DNA of 64,000 nt from Flammula alnicola. Taxonomy: Eukaryota > Basidiomycota > Agaricomycetes > Agaricales > Strophariaceae. Positions 32,032 to 45,013 of this stretch are shown piece by piece. The notes beneath the pieces are model-generated. The model searched no databases and had not been told where the DNA came from. It was given only the letters and a program-made list of their open reading frames with translations. A program made the position numbers and the translations under genes. The DNA is taken from positions 416,473 to 480,472 of the forward strand of contig JADNRV010000020.1 of the NCBI GenBank assembly GCA_015499995.1, read 5' to 3'. The first letter of the stretch is position 1, and each line of letters opens with the position of its first letter.

Positions 32032-32487
32032 ATGCAAAAAGCTCAACCAGATGACGTTTTGAAAGCGTTCATCAGGGTTTGTCTCGTCCTTGCAGCGAGT
32101 CCTTGAAATGCAACTGAGTTCACTGCTTTTCTAGCATGATCCTAATAGGCAATATACTTTCGACAGTGAACGAGGAAGCGAGGAATCGGAATTGTGTAGG
32201 GAAGGTGGACATAAAGGTCGTGAATGTATAACAGTGAGTTCAGCTCCATCCATGTTCTGCATACGAGGGCGTCAGTACGACAGAAGACATTGAACATTAA
32301 ACCTTTACTATGTATCTTAGTTACAAATGAACGCCAAACGCCTCTTCGAAGCTATGCAGGCAGGCGTCTCTCGATTGGTGTAGTGACGAGTTGCTCACCT
32401 CTGAATAACTAGGAACAAGGATTCTTCTGTGCTCTTCCCATGGATCCGGGTCGGACATACATGTCATGCAAACCACTACCGAAATAA
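32032..32487 (+). CDS. small four-exon gene, about 91 aa, function unknown
   Basis: Exons 32032-32076, 32135-32233, 32321-32377 and 32413-32487 are all phase 0 and join to one frame. They encode MQKAQPDDVLKAFIR, then a polar stretch ending CREGGHKGREC, then LQMNAKRLFEAMQAGVSRL, then EQGFFCALPMDPGRTYMSC and KPLPK with TAA. Each intron has GT..AG; the last is only 35 bases, and if it is not spliced the protein ends at TAG 32383 after 68 residues. The C-x4-H-x4-C spacing recalls half a zinc knuckle but the first Cys pair is missing. A CT-rich leader precedes the ATG. No family is recognised, and homologues would decide whether it is real. Confidence 0.5.
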
Positions 32488-33265
32488 ATAATGTATTTCA
32501 ATGCTTCAGAATTGTTGTATTCGAATTTTGGTCAGGGCAACCATACAGAGCAAAATCAGAGGAGCGTTGTATAGAAAGCCTGAATGATGATGGGGACAAT
32601 TTTGGAGAACTCCTCGAGTCTACTGTCTCTGGGGACTGGCAACCTGTGCAACTTTTGCGTGACAGTAAAAGTGGCCACTACCGAAAAAGGTAAGCCATGC
32701 TGACTTGCCCTTTTTGAACGCCAAAAACGCGTTTTTGCGGCCTTTCTGTGCTGGCTTCCAGCCACAACGGAGAGAAAAAGTGAACAAGCCATTTTGTTTA
32801 ATTTACAATTCAAATGAGATTCTTCGGAGCAGAATTTTTTTTAAGTGTCTAGTTTCTGAGATCTGTGCTACACATGAAGGATATTGAAAGATTGGACCCA
32901 CAAAATAAAAATCTGTTCCGAAGAATTTATTTAAACTATCAAAGCAAGCATTTTTCCTCTTACAAACTAATCTGTATCTGTTGAGGTTGTGAAGATATGT
33001 AGCAAGGCCGTTTCGACAGCGGTGGGTCGGAGTTTGAAATAGCAGAGCATTGCCTGTCCCCACTGTCTCCGAGAATGTTGTCCGCACCCTCCACGTGACT
33101 AATAATGGCCACGTCGCGTTCCGTTGCTCGCGATCGTGTGAACACTTTGTTCAAGGGTCGTAAAGACCTGAATTGGATTTATTGTGACAACCAGCGACTT
33201 GCAACGTTCCCCAACTTTCCCGAAAACCAAAAGTCAAGAGGCTCTATAAGGAAGCTCTGCAGAAA
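32488..33265. other. intergenic before glucosidase I
   Basis: An overlapping 75-codon frame (32466-32693) has no start context or domain. No other feature is seen. Confidence 0.4.
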
Positions 33266-36200
33266 ATGCAGCTTGCTTGGCTAGCGCTCTTGCCGCTGGC
33301 ACTTGCAGTCCTCTCGCAGTCCACCAACGATACCTTGCTATGGGGAGCTTACAGGCCTAACCTCTATTTTGGCTTGAGACCAAGGATACCCCAGTCACTT
33401 ATGACTGGCCTTATGTGGTTTGGAACGCAGGATTATCAGTCTATTGGCAGTATGTAAAGACCGAGCTGCGTTTCGGAAGCTCACAAAAAAGTAACGCTTG
33501 TGTTTCTTAGAAGCCCGACACGCCTGCGACCAAGGGGACAACCTCGACAGTTACACATGGACAGAATACGATACTAGGGAGGGAGGTGTCCAAGTTATAA
33601 AGGACAGCTTCAACAATGTCAAAATTACCACCGAATTCTTGAAGGTTGCTGGAGGAAACCATGGCGGCAGCTGGGCTGCTCGCATTAAAGGCGAACCCAT
33701 CAACAAAGGTGTGTGGTTTTCGTATATCTCCTTCTCCATTTTAACTAAACCTTGGAATGCAGAAAAGTTTTCACGCATATCTACTATATTCTATTTTGGT
33801 TTGGAGGGTATTGGTGGCCTGAGTATGGAAACGGAGGAAAACGAGAATGTGTGTTTGAGCGTCTTACCATTGGGTTATGAAAATTAATCTCACGCCATAG
33901 GGGATAACTGGCGAGATACAACTCGCTGGGTCTACACCACAGCTCGACGAATTTACTATTCGAGTAGTTGACAGTAAGCATCCGATCGAGTTCTATCCAG
34001 ACGATGTGCATTGCTTATGTGCGAATATCAGGCGCTGAAAACCGCTATATTAACAGCGGGCCCCATGTCGAAGCTTTCAAAGAGCGCATTGGAAAGACTC
34101 ATTTCGTAGGACGCCCTGTCAAGCCGGGAGATATCTGGCAAGCTGGTCGTACGTGTATCTATCATTCCCGTCAGAACCACAAACCGTTAACGCTACTACA
34201 AACCAGAATATCTTATGAAATCAATCCTGGACTGTGCCCGCGAACTCATTGGTCCTTATCAAGATCCTGTCATCGGCGCGCCAGACCCTTCATTCTTGCT
34301 ACACCTACCAGACGACATCTACATGGGCAGCAATCTTTACGGCGTGCAAAAATTCTTTGATGGCCCCTTTCAATTTGATGTCTTCTTTGACAGTGGGAGC
34401 GTTAAGCAAAAGCTGACATGTGAGTGGGATGCATTGCTCTGTTTTCTCCCTGCTGACTTCTCTATCCAGCTACCACTTTGGACCAAGGTATTCCAGCTTT
34501 GGTTGAAGCCTACGGGCAACGTTTCCGCGACGTTCTACCTTACCCATCTGATTATCCGCCTGAGAAGAAGGTGTCATTGGAGGCGTTCTCGAAGGCAGTC
34601 ACATCCAATCTCGTAGGCGGTGTAGGTTACTTCTACGGAACCTCCATTGTCGATCGCAAATTTTCATACGAATGGGACGAGGATGAGGATGCTGTTATAA
34701 ATGACCCAGATGACAGCCAGAAGGGTGCCAAATTGACGGAGCCCAAGGCACTGTTGACCGCAACACCTAGTCGAAGCTTTTTCCCCCGTGGATTCTACTG
34801 GTAAGCGAAATACAAATAAATAACTTGAGAACATGGTATTAACTTTGAATTAGGGACGAGGGTTTCCATCTTCTGCATATCGGACAATGGGATAACGATT
34901 TCAGGCAAGTTTTAATTTGTTTTGTTCTCTATGATATCTATCTCATGAACGTTGCAGCCTTGAGATTTTGAAGGACTGGATTGGTCTCATTGACGATGAT
35001 GGTTGGGTGGCTAGAGAGCAGATTCTGGGTGAAGAAGCCCGTAGCAAGGTATTTTCAATCATTCGGCTCTCTTGCAAGTAACTGATAAGTCATGGAAAAG
35101 GTACCGCCTGAGTTCCAAACCCAAGTGCCTAACTATGCCAACCCTCCAACGCTGACTATGGCTGTAACGGCCTTCATCGATCGTGTCAAAGCCGCATCCG
35201 CCAGTCGCGGTCCTTCTGACGAAGAGCTCGGTATGAACTTGGGCATGGGGGGTGGAGGTGCTCAAGTACCACTAAGTAACCCCCCTTCAGCAAAAGTTTC
35301 TTTGGGGGTAGAGAGCCGGTACATTGACAATCCAGAGCTTGCTATGACCTACCTCACAGAGATCTATCAGCCGCTGAAGAGGCACTACGACTGGTTCAGG
35401 CGCACGCAGCGAGGGCTCATCAAGCAGTATTCGAGAAAAGCGCGTTCGAGGACAGAGGGATATCGTTGGCGTGGGCGGTCGCAGCTACATGTGTTGACGA
35501 GTGGTATGGACGACTATCCCCGAGGACCACCGCATGCGGGAGAGTTGCATTTGGATTTGATTTCTTGGATGGCTTTCTTCTCGAGGACGATGCGCGATAT
35601 TGCTGCTTTTGTTGGAGAAAAGGATGATGAAGCAACATTTATCAAGGTTGAGCAGGCCATTCTGAATAATATTGAAGGTAAATATTCCGTACATTTCTAA
35701 CCTCTTCCCCGATTCATTTCCCTATAGATTTGCACTGGAATGAGTCGGAAAAAATGTACTGCGACCTCAACGTGGACGATGAAGGTAAATAGTAGTCGTG
35801 GATTTCTCTAACATTTTCTCTCTCATGCTTGTGATCTAGATGAATCATATCATGTTTGCCACAAAGGCTACCTTTCGCTGTTCCCATTCCTTCTAGAACT
35901 TCTTCCGCCATCGTCTCCACATCTAGGACACATCCTTGACCTGCTTTATGACCCCGCCCACCTGTGGTCGCCCTATGGTATTCGTAGCTTATCCGCCTCG
36001 CATCCCGAGTTTGGCCAAGGCGAGAACTACTGGAAAGGACCTATATGGATACAAATGAACTACCTTGCTCTACGGGCGCTTCACAAGGTTTGTCCTGGAC
36101 GTATTCCGTTATTTAAAACCGCCCTAATATTTCTTGCAGACATATGCGGCTAAGGAAGGTCCATACCAGGCGAAGGCGCAACAAATCTACAAAGAGTTGC

Positions 36201-36509
36201 GTAAAAATGTGGTGGATAATGTGGTCAAGGTGCGTGTGGACGTTGCGGAGACCTTATTGAGGCCCTCAATCAATTGGCGCAGGAATATGAACGTACTGGA
36301 TATGTATGGGAACAATATGACGCTATCACTGGCGAGGGCAAAAGAAGGTGCGTCCACTTCTACGTCATTCATCAATGCTCCTAACGTTTCTTTTCTAGCC
36401 ACCCATTCACAGGATGGACATCGTTGACAGCTTTGAGTGAGTTTCATTCACTTTCAGGCGCCTTTTCTGTTGCTTATCTTTGCTTCTAGTTCTTGCTGAA
36501 AAATATTGA
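33266..36509 (+). CDS. GLS1: ER mannosyl-oligosaccharide glucosidase I (GH63)
   Basis: Glucosidase I removes the outermost alpha-1,2-glucose from the N-glycan precursor in the ER lumen. The N-terminus is a hydrophobic signal ([17 protein letters not shown]). The family start [19 protein letters not shown] is intact. About 14 exons follow, with [59 protein letters not shown], and the catalytic part [47 protein letters not shown]. The C-terminal barrel has [62 protein letters not shown] and [18 protein letters not shown] at the end (TGA 36507-36509). The motif order and length fit GH63. No break was seen. Confidence 0.93.
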
Positions 36510-36728
36510 GAAAATACACTTGTATTTTGTGGCCTATCCAGGATTTTGTACTGCTACTTAAGTGACGTCATCGGTGAAATCTATTTATAACCCTCATTGC
36601 ACGCCTACATGGCAGGCTGAAACTTGACGCTGGATGACGACGAACTCCAAATTCCAATTCCATAAATGTTTCTTACGATTTGCATCCAGGAAGAATAGAT
36701 CCTCATTCCCACTTACATCTAATCTAAC

Positions 36729-38124
36729 ATGCCCATCTTTGGCAGACGCCTCGTGGACGCCCGACGACGCCATCTGTCAGGCAAAGCTATCGGCGCCCCT
36801 TTCCGTGCTGGCGCTTGGTTGAGGTTGCATGGCTTCGATATTTTGACCATGGCAGTTATGGGTGCTATCGGTCTGGGTGTCTATTTTGCTGGTAAGTTAA
36901 GTTCCTGTTTTGCTGAGGGGGTGAACAGCAATCTCATTGACTTACAGATCCTGCACCAAGTCGCTCGTTCCCCCTCTACTTTCAGGATGGACAAGTTGTA
37001 TATCCACAGTTCGCGTACCCTTTGCGAAAGGAGATTATTCCTATCTGGGCCGCCGCACTGATCGCATTTATCGTCCCATTCTTCTTCTTTACCCTCTTTC
37101 AAGTTCGGAGGAGAAGTGTGGATGACTGGCTTACCACGAATCTTGGTCTCCTTAAGAGTAGGCTTACGTCCTGGATTTAGGACGCAGTTACTGATAATCG
37201 CATCCCACAGGTCTGATCACGTCTGCTGTTTTCCAAGTCGTCGTCAAATGGCTGATAGGTGGTCTTCGCCCACATTTCTATTCTGTATGCCAGCCGAAAA
37301 TTTCACGAGGGAGCGCTCCCTCGGGTATCGGCTTCGCCAGCCTCATGTACGACCGCTCAATATGTACCGGAGACAAGAAGCAAATTAACGACTCGCTTGA
37401 ATCCATGCCCTCTGGCCACTCCACGGCTGCGTGGGCTGGGTTATTCTACCTGGCCCTTTACTTCAACGCTCAGCTAAAAGTTATGAGCGCCCACAATCCG
37501 GCATACTGGAAGATGATCCTCTTTTTCGCACCTATTCTTGGAGCTTGCCTTATATCTGGAGCTTTGACGATTGACGAATGTAAATACACAAAATTCTTGC
37601 ACGAGATTTAGGGGCTTACGACTTTGACTGCAGTCCATAACTGGTACGATGTCCTGGCCGGTGCCCTCATCGGCGTCTGCACAGCGCTCGTCACCTTCCG
37701 TCAGACCTTTGCATCCACCTTCGATTTCCGTTTCAACCATCTTCTCCTGCCACGCGCCACGTCTGTGTTCCATCGCACACCTTTCCTTCCGATGGCTGGG
37801 CGAGGGCCATACTTCACATATCAGCCTATGCAAGAATTTGCTTCTTATGATCTGCCATTCACCCGTGAGGGTGGTTGGGTCTATGGAGGCGGCGAACAGA
37901 CCGTGGGTGCTCCTGGAGATGCTACTGTTCTTAACATCAGCGTGGGAGGTTTAAATGCAGGATTCAAGACGGCAGGAACTACGGGCCATGGCATTGGAAG
38001 GAGTGCTTCAGGCCAGAGTGGGAACCTCAATAAACCGGCCTTCAACAATAACGCCACGAGCACTGGACATCTCCACGTAGGTGGTAACACCACTGGTAAC
38101 CCAGTTGCCCAAAATATGGTGTAG
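36729..38124 (+). CDS. DPP1: PAP2-type lipid phosphatase (DPP1/LPP-like)
   Basis: These integral membrane enzymes dephosphorylate phosphatidate, diacylglycerol pyrophosphate or lysophosphatidate. Exon 1 starts MPIFGRRLVDARRRHLSG and contains one span (FDILTMAVMGAIGLGVYFA). Later spans lie in IIPIWAAALIAFIVPFFFF, GLITSAVFQVVVKWLIGG, AAWAGLFYLALYFNA and MILFFAPILGACLISGA. Motif 1 is KWLIGGLRPHF, motif 2 is PSGHSTAAW, motif 3 is ALTIDEFHNWYD: the catalytic His and the Asp are there, but the usual Ser-Arg six or seven residues before the His is Ala-Leu. The tail (about 130 residues) is Gly/Asn/Thr-rich and polar. TAG-type stop after NPVAQNMV at 38122-38124. Six membrane passes are expected of the family; I count five or six. 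Confidence 0.88.
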
Positions 38125-41100
38125 TTTTATATCCCCTCGCACATCATGCATATCTTTCTCGGCATACACCATGACAACCATGCTTGCGATGAACCTTCTT
38201 TCTGGATTCCTTTCACCTGGTTTCAAGACGCTTTATATCTTTATATCAAAGTACGTATATACCCTGTATTCGTGTCACCTAAGCCATCTTCTCTTGGACA
38301 TTATATGCCTTGACCACCTGGCGTAACATGACGTACTCAAGGACTCTTTTAACGAGTTCCGAGTCAATGGCCTGTGTTCATTATAATATGGTTACAATCA
38401 TCCACCAGCATGACACGCATGTTATGAACGAAATGAATAAATGGAAGCTAGGATGCGTTAGACTCGACCTTTTCTTTGTCTTTAAACACAATTTTAATTC
38501 GGATGCAAGCTTCACTCGCCTTTGCCCTAATAAAATACCAGATCGACGCCACACAAACGGAAGCACATCTTTATTGACCCTTGTTTCTGCTTGACGGCGT
38601 TACCGCCAACGTTCTTGAACTTTCGTCAAGTGTAGGCGGGACTTCGATGTTTTTTTAGCTTACCCGAGAGCTCATCACTGCTCAGCACCATTCGGTAGCA
38701 TCATCTTTACCATTAGCGGGCACTGGGCACTCGGTTCCGCTTGACCTCAGTCGGCGTATCGCAAGCATTTCCCAGGCTCGGGACTCGGAGTATCTCCCGC
38801 TCTAGGCTCTTGATTTATGATTCTACGAAAACGTCTTACAAAGCACGGACCAATGTCTCTTTGATCTCGAAAGGACTTCGGATTCTGGATTCTTATCGCA
38901 CTTATCAAGGCACGCGATCATCTGCAGGACTTTGCGAACGTGCTCATCGCGTTCTATCATATGCATACGTCTCGTGCTGAGTTGAGCTTCATTTCCGGCT
39001 TGACATGATATCGATGGTCATAGTTCGTGACAGGTAGTGTAACTAGACTTTGACAGTGATCTGCATTCTTCTTCCTCTTCCCGTGATCGATAGTTATCGG
39101 CACGGTGTGCGCCCGTGCTGTACTCAGTGTACTGCGAGTGAATTGCATGGCACATCCGTGGAAGAGGCTATGTGCAGCTATTTTCGCCTCATTAGAACCG
39201 AACTCCCAATTGATCGAGCTACCTCTTAGAACGAAAAAGGGACACTCAAAGGACGTTCGCGATCTACAGTAAGCTCGTGATTACGGTTAACGACTGCGCT
39301 CAGTTCATCACTGCAACGGCCGCGTCAACTATATTTATTGCGGGCTTCCTTCACCACCGGGAACAGTGAGCCAGTGGCGATGGTGAGTGTATACCAGTAT
39401 TCACCTAACTGTGGCATTGAAATTCATTACTACAATTGGGGGTCAGATAACATGGAATGGAAGAAACTTGCAAACTGGCCCAAAATAAGATGGTCCCCGC
39501 TTTCTCCCTTGTGATTTAACCATTCTGAAGTCTTCAAATGATGTTACACAGCAGTAACTCCAGAGCTTCCCAAGTCTGATGCTTGGCTCTTGTGCTTAAG
39601 CCTCAGCACATGGAAAGACAAAAGGCGAGGACCCTGAAAATTTAAGATTACTTTAAGGAACGGACTTTCCTCCGTATTGATTGATATGCTAGGTCCAGAA
39701 TAGGTCGCTTTAAGGACGCAGCACTAGTACAGTCAATACTTATTCCTGAAGGCTCATAGTAGAGAGGACTCCAAAAAAGGAGATTGACGGAATGATTCCG
39801 TGTGGCGTCATGCTGGCCTTGGCCCATGTGAATGAACTTTCAGACTTTTTGAGTTAGTGAATGGAAGACAAAGTTAGTGAATGGAAGACAATCAGTAGTA
39901 AGGAGGCTCTAACAGGTATCCATCCCACAACATTGGTTTCAGAATCAGAACAACACCTTGTGCTTCAGTTGGTCAGGATGTCAAGTGACCTGGAGTTTGA
40001 CAATTCGACCAATTGTCAATGTCTGGCTTCGGTTTCCAGCTTCACCTCCACAAGAACAAGGTATGCGATAAGTTGAAAGGAGCAGAAGCGAGCTGTATGA
40101 AATTGAAAGGACTTAAGTCTTTTGTTGTACATTTTGAAGGTTGACTGAGGCTTTCACGATCAAATGTGATCAGCAGACTCTCAAGAACAAACGTTGATCT
40201 AAAAATAGGCGCTCGCGTCAAGAACGTCCCTGACGCTCGTTTTCAAGAGGAGACAGCCTTGCAATAGTCTTATCGTATTGGGGAACAATAGCTCGGAACC
40301 TCAAAGAAATTCCTGTGTTCCATTGAAGAAGTCACTGTTAAAAAATGGCAAATGAACTGACAATACTTTGGATTCCAATACGGCATGCGGGGCTTAGGGA
40401 TAACGGAAATGAATTGTATTTGACCCCACGCGATTGCAACGTGCCGCGATGGTGTCAAAGCCTTATCTAGCCTTGTATCCTGCGTCTCCAGTGTCCAGGG
40501 AACGAGTTTATCGAGAAACGCGATGATGATCCTAAATTATAGTCTTCTTACCTTGTGAGGCTTCACTCGCCAATGATTATTCCACAGACGCCACACTGCG
40601 CCGCCGGCCAAGCTCCACATTGTGTGTAGCAAAATAGTCAGCAATCGTAATAAAGGCGTAATGGAAAATGCTACACAAGGTAAATGCGTCAGAGTTAGCC
40701 CTTCAATACGTATGCACGGCTGGGCATGCGCGTACTACGCGTGAGCTATATGGGATGTAATATCCGGGACGATGACCGGCTCAGAATAGTACACCGGGAG
40801 AATCTTCGAAAGCTCGGAAGTGGTGTCGGGGGTGGATTCACTCACCGCCGAACACTTATGATAAGATACACAGAGTCATACCAGATTTTTTAAATTTTAT
40901 CTATGTGTAGGATTTTGAAAGATACGAATTCGAATACTGTACGTTGGAAATCGCGGCTCAAACAAGGCAAACAGGGTACCTGTCTATCTCTCTATCTAAG
41001 GCTTTGATCCTGCCGGTCAGTTGACTCTCACTCTCTCTCTTGGGACTTGCTACCGTGATCGCAGGCAGGTTTAGTTGCGCACCGCAGCAAGCCTGAGATT

Positions 41101-44007
41101 TGAACGGGCACACGAGGCCGTATAGGTGGGAATTTGAAGCTTTGGCTTCAAGGGGACGGCACAGCTTACCGGGTACCCAGAGGGATGAGGAGATAGAGGG
41201 GACGTTCGGGGAGCCTTTAGTCGAAGTTGAAATGAACGTGGGCACGTGAGATCGTGAACTAGTAATAACATATGTACTGTACTTTATTCAAAAACGATGG
41301 ATGAATGTAAACATGTAATTGAGGTCATTTAAGGCTTACTATTAATATTAATATGAACATGGAATGCAATGGCTATGCTATGGTCAACGGTAAAGCGAGC
41401 GAAATGAATGAAATCGAGAAGCGATCATGAAGGCGTGACAGCGCGATGGGGTGTATAATTCGGATAGATATGTAGGGCACGCTTTGCAAAATTAGTCGAA
41501 CTGTGGGTATGTATGTCCAGTTAAATTATTAACAGAAGCAACGGAAGCTGAACTTTGAAGAAACGGCAGTACGTGATTTATTACGGTACAGAGGGAACCC
41601 ATGAGTCAGACGAACTTGATATCGGAATAAGCTTAAGAAAGAAAGAAAGTATGACTCGGCAAGAAGAAACTGCGAAAACTTGAACGAAGCCGAGAATAAA
41701 GGCATTGGGGTTCGAGAGAGCTTCGGCATAACTGAGCATCGGACTGCATCGGATAGCTCGCGTCCTCTGAACGAGGTATTCGGTCTCAGGCTGCAGATTC
41801 ATCTGTACTTCCATGTCATTGACATTCCATCCGGGTCGGGAGTAGTATTAATCGTGAGTTTCTCTTTATCTTTAAACGCTGGCGGCTGTACCGGAACGGG
41901 CCTCGACTCTACTCGTGAACGTGAATACTCTACTTATCGGCGCAGCCATGAGAAACGAACTTGTCATCGCTCACCTCCCTACCACGTTCGATATCGAGCG
42001 AGAAGGGAACGTTCTGGCTAAGTCAAGAAGCACCTCGATCCCCCTACATCATCATAAGATACGGCACACGCACGCGCTGAGAGGGGCATATGATCAAGAC
42101 TCCGAATCAACTTGGACGCCGTACGCCCGTGGGGTTCGCAATCAGGCGCCGAATTATCCGACCTCGGAATCGGACCTCGGGTGCGGAGATGCGATTGTAC
42201 GAAGAACAATATGGGGAGTTTTTGGACGCCACGGTCTAAGTAAAGTAATTCTGTGTATGTGCCTACTCTATAGAAAGTACGGTATGTTTCCGAAGTGTTC
42301 GAGTGTCCGAAGGATTACTAAGTATGTGGTCCCTAAGATAGCGCAATCCAGGCCCAGAGCCTTTCCTATCGCAGAAGGCAGCTTCAAGCTCGTGCGTCGT
42401 CTGGCCTGGCCACACTTGAACCCCTCGAGAAAGCCTACTTACCTTGTATTTACCCAAGATCGACTGAGAGATATCGATGACACCCCATGCCGCATTACGA
42501 TCCGCCAAGCTGGGAACTTGAGAAGAAGAAGCAACAGCTGCAGGACAGACATACTTATATGATCATGAATCTGACAGTGACAATAGATCCACTCTCAGCG
42601 CACGGGATTCATTTGTCCATCCGAGTCGATTGAGCGAAGCTTTCAAGCTTTGCAGGTTAGAATGATGATGATGGGATTCATGGGAAATGGGTGACACCCC
42701 AGGAGACCCCACCCCAGGCCCTTGGGACCCTCGGGGATAACTCGCCTCTCGATCGACCTGGAAAGGTGAATGGCCAACAATAGACACATAGGCCTCAGTA
42801 GGGTGGTTGCCGCAATTGTAGTTGTGCGTGCAATGCATGCATGCATATGTTTTTAGAGACACATACTACGCACGCCCACGATACGATTGCAATGGAATGG
42901 AAAACTGGAGATGTGGGTCAAACCAGGCTAGGCTTGGAAAAACTCCCAGCTGCCCCGCGCATCCGACTGCGCTCCGTTTTCGGTGATTGGGGGTGCGTGC
43001 GTGGGTTTAGCTAGCGTAGCGTATGGACGGCGGGTGCAGCGCCGAACGCGTCGAAACCGTCACTCGCCGTGGCGTGATAGTGCTGCTACGGCTGCTGCGA
43101 CGCTGCCACCGCCGACTCGACGTTTTTTGTTGGTTTCGAGTGTTGACTGCGTATCGACGTAGGTGGCGTCACTGGCAGTGCGTCTGCGTCTCTAATGGCG
43201 TGGCCGAGGGTGTGCCGATGCACGGTAGTGACGCTGTAGAGCAGAGTACGAGTCAGTCAGTCGTGCATATGCCATGGCAGCCGAACCCGAACCAAAATTA
43301 AGCAGTAGTGTCCATAATGATGATATCCGAATCCGAATCCGAATCGATTCATTAAAACTGAGCCTAAGCGACGCCCAAGGGAGGGGAGGCCGGGCTCGAG
43401 GTTGATATGTTGTATATGCAGTAGGAATGGAATGATGAACAAGATGAAAAAAGCATGAATATTGTTACTAATACAGCATGAAATGAAACAATTGAGTGGA
43501 AGAGAGAGGGAGAAAAAAAGAAAGCAACTAGCTACAGCGGGGCGATGCTTGAACATGTATGGTATAATATATGTAGATTGGTATAACGGGGACGATATAG
43601 TAATGTGTTGGGGTAAGGCCGTACCGGGCGTGTAGGTGTGGTGTCATAATGCACTGTATGTTGTGTAGGGTGTAAGGCGGGGAAGATGTCAATGTGGTCA
43701 TCTAATGGATGAAGCGGATCATGAAGGGAAGACGTTGTCGAGTAGTGTGATGACATGAGATGCGTGTGATGACGGCAGCCGCGTGTGCGGGGTGTGAGTA
43801 ATGCGGAGGGTGTGTGCATGCCGCGTGTTCGATGATAATGAGGCGTATCGCATCGGATATCGTGGGTCGCAAGAAGGCACCACGAGGGACGTCAAGCCCG
43901 GTGTGCACAGTCAAGGAGCGATGCCGAGGGAAAGAGTGACTCAACGTGCAAGTTGACCCGCAGTAGTCCATATCCTAGTCAATTGTCTTGTTGGGAAGGG
44001 GAAGCCC
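38125..44007. other. 5.9-kb gene-poor stretch
   Basis: No complete gene is supported in nearly 6 kb, in contrast to the density elsewhere. It contains a coding-like island at 39852-40144, an AT-rich stretch near 41280-41520, a 215-codon frame without ATG start (41915-42562) that I do not trust, hexamer CCGAAT repeats near 43327-43345, a GC-rich part at 42950-43280 and, from about 43500, the probable 3' flank of the gene at 44008. Confidence 0.5.
39852..40144 (+). pseudogene. coding-like island with a 20-bp tandem duplication, probably a relic
   Basis: A perfect 20-base unit (AGTTAGTGAATGGAAGACAA) occurs twice at 39852-39891. After it, a frame from ATG 39861 reads DKVSEWKTISSKEALTGIHP and on to SDLEFDNST, while an overlapping frame from about 40004 reads MSGFGFQLHLHKNKVCDK, GAEASCMKLKGLKSFVVHF and stops at 40142-40144. 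The switch of frames and the 20-base duplication suggest a decayed gene. No family is recognised. Confidence 0.3.
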
Positions 44008-45013
44008 CTAGAAGCTGCTACTCCTCTTCCGCCGTGGCGTCCTATGCGGCGGCTGGTGCTTGCCCGAGCCGGTGAGGGACATGAAGAGGCGCTTGAGCAG
44101 TGGCGGCGGCTTTGTCTGGTACATAGCATGCGGGTACTGAGGAGCATTCTGCGGGCACGAGTCAAGGGATGAGTCAGTTGGGCAGCAAGGACAATGAGGT
44201 GATACGGGGACGTACAGCCCAGTCAAACTGCTGCTTGGAGGTAGGAGATACATTGGGGTAGGCGGGCTGGTAGTACGTTGAATACGGGTATTTTGAGTCT
44301 TGAGGGTAGCCGTAGTTGGGGGTCGTCTGCGAACGGAGGGGCGGGGCTCTGGATTGATAGGCGGGGGCAGAGTATGGGGGCTGCTGCTGTACGGGGAAGT
44401 AGGACGTGGGGGATGGCTGTTGGGGTAGACGGGTAGTGGAAGAGGAGCGAGAAGAGTGCCGCGAGTCTCGTGGGGAGATGAGTTTTGGGGCGTAAGGGTA
44501 GGATTGGTAGCCCGGTGCTGTTTGAGGGTAGACGGAGGTAGGGGACGGCTGTTGCGGATAGGGGGGCAGGGGCAAGGGTGGAGGGACGGTGTAAGAACGC
44601 TGTGTGTCAGGGCGTGTGGAAGTAGGGCCCGAGTGGGATGCAGATCTATGGCGCTTAGTATGTGATCGCGAGGAATGGGAGTGTCTGCTGTCCCGCTCTT
44701 TTTCGGCTCGCTCGAAGCGCTCTCGTTCCCTGTCTCGCACTTCTCTGTCCCGGTCCCGTTCCTGGTAACGAGGTCGATCCCGCCGATCCTTGGAATCTCT
44801 ACGTCTATTGGTCTTTGAATCGCTGTATTCTTCTTCCTCTTCGTCCTCTTCCAAATCCCGTTGGAGAGCGGCGGCTGCGTTGACGGCCGGGGTAGCGGGT
44901 GTGAAGGGGTTGCGGAGGGGATAGTGGTTAGTGTTGTCGACCCAACGTGCGATCTGCTGTTGCTTGCGCATGTGGGCTTCGAACGCCTCTGGGGAGTAGT
45001 CGTACTCAGTCAT
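44008..45013 (-). CDS. hypothetical Arg/Asp- and Pro/Tyr-rich protein
   Basis: Two exons (45013-44216, 44148-44008) give 312 aa. The start MTEYDYSPEAFEAHMRKQQQ is followed by IARWVDNTNHYPLRNPFTP, the best conserved-looking part. Residues 70-150 are highly charged (EEDEEEEEYSDS, then repeated DR/ER/RD pairs such as RDRDREVRDRERERFERAEK), resembling RD- or RS-type splicing proteins. The rest is a Pro/Gln/Tyr/Ser-rich low-complexity region with repeats of QQPSPTS. The last exon encodes PPPLLKRLFMSLTGSGKH and a basic tail (PRRKRSSSF), a possible nuclear signal. No globular domain is seen. The gene is divergent from the PhoD-like gene. Confidence 0.72.

Noticed and set aside
41915..42562. 215-codon plus-strand open frame in the gene-poor stretch
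   Set aside because: It begins at GTG without ATG, has no domain, and its composition looks like translated noncoding DNA; one frame of this length by chance is not rare in 64 kb.
43500..44000. Minus-strand frames rich in His and Pro
   Set aside because: They lie in the probable 3' flank of the gene at 44008-45013 and have no domain.
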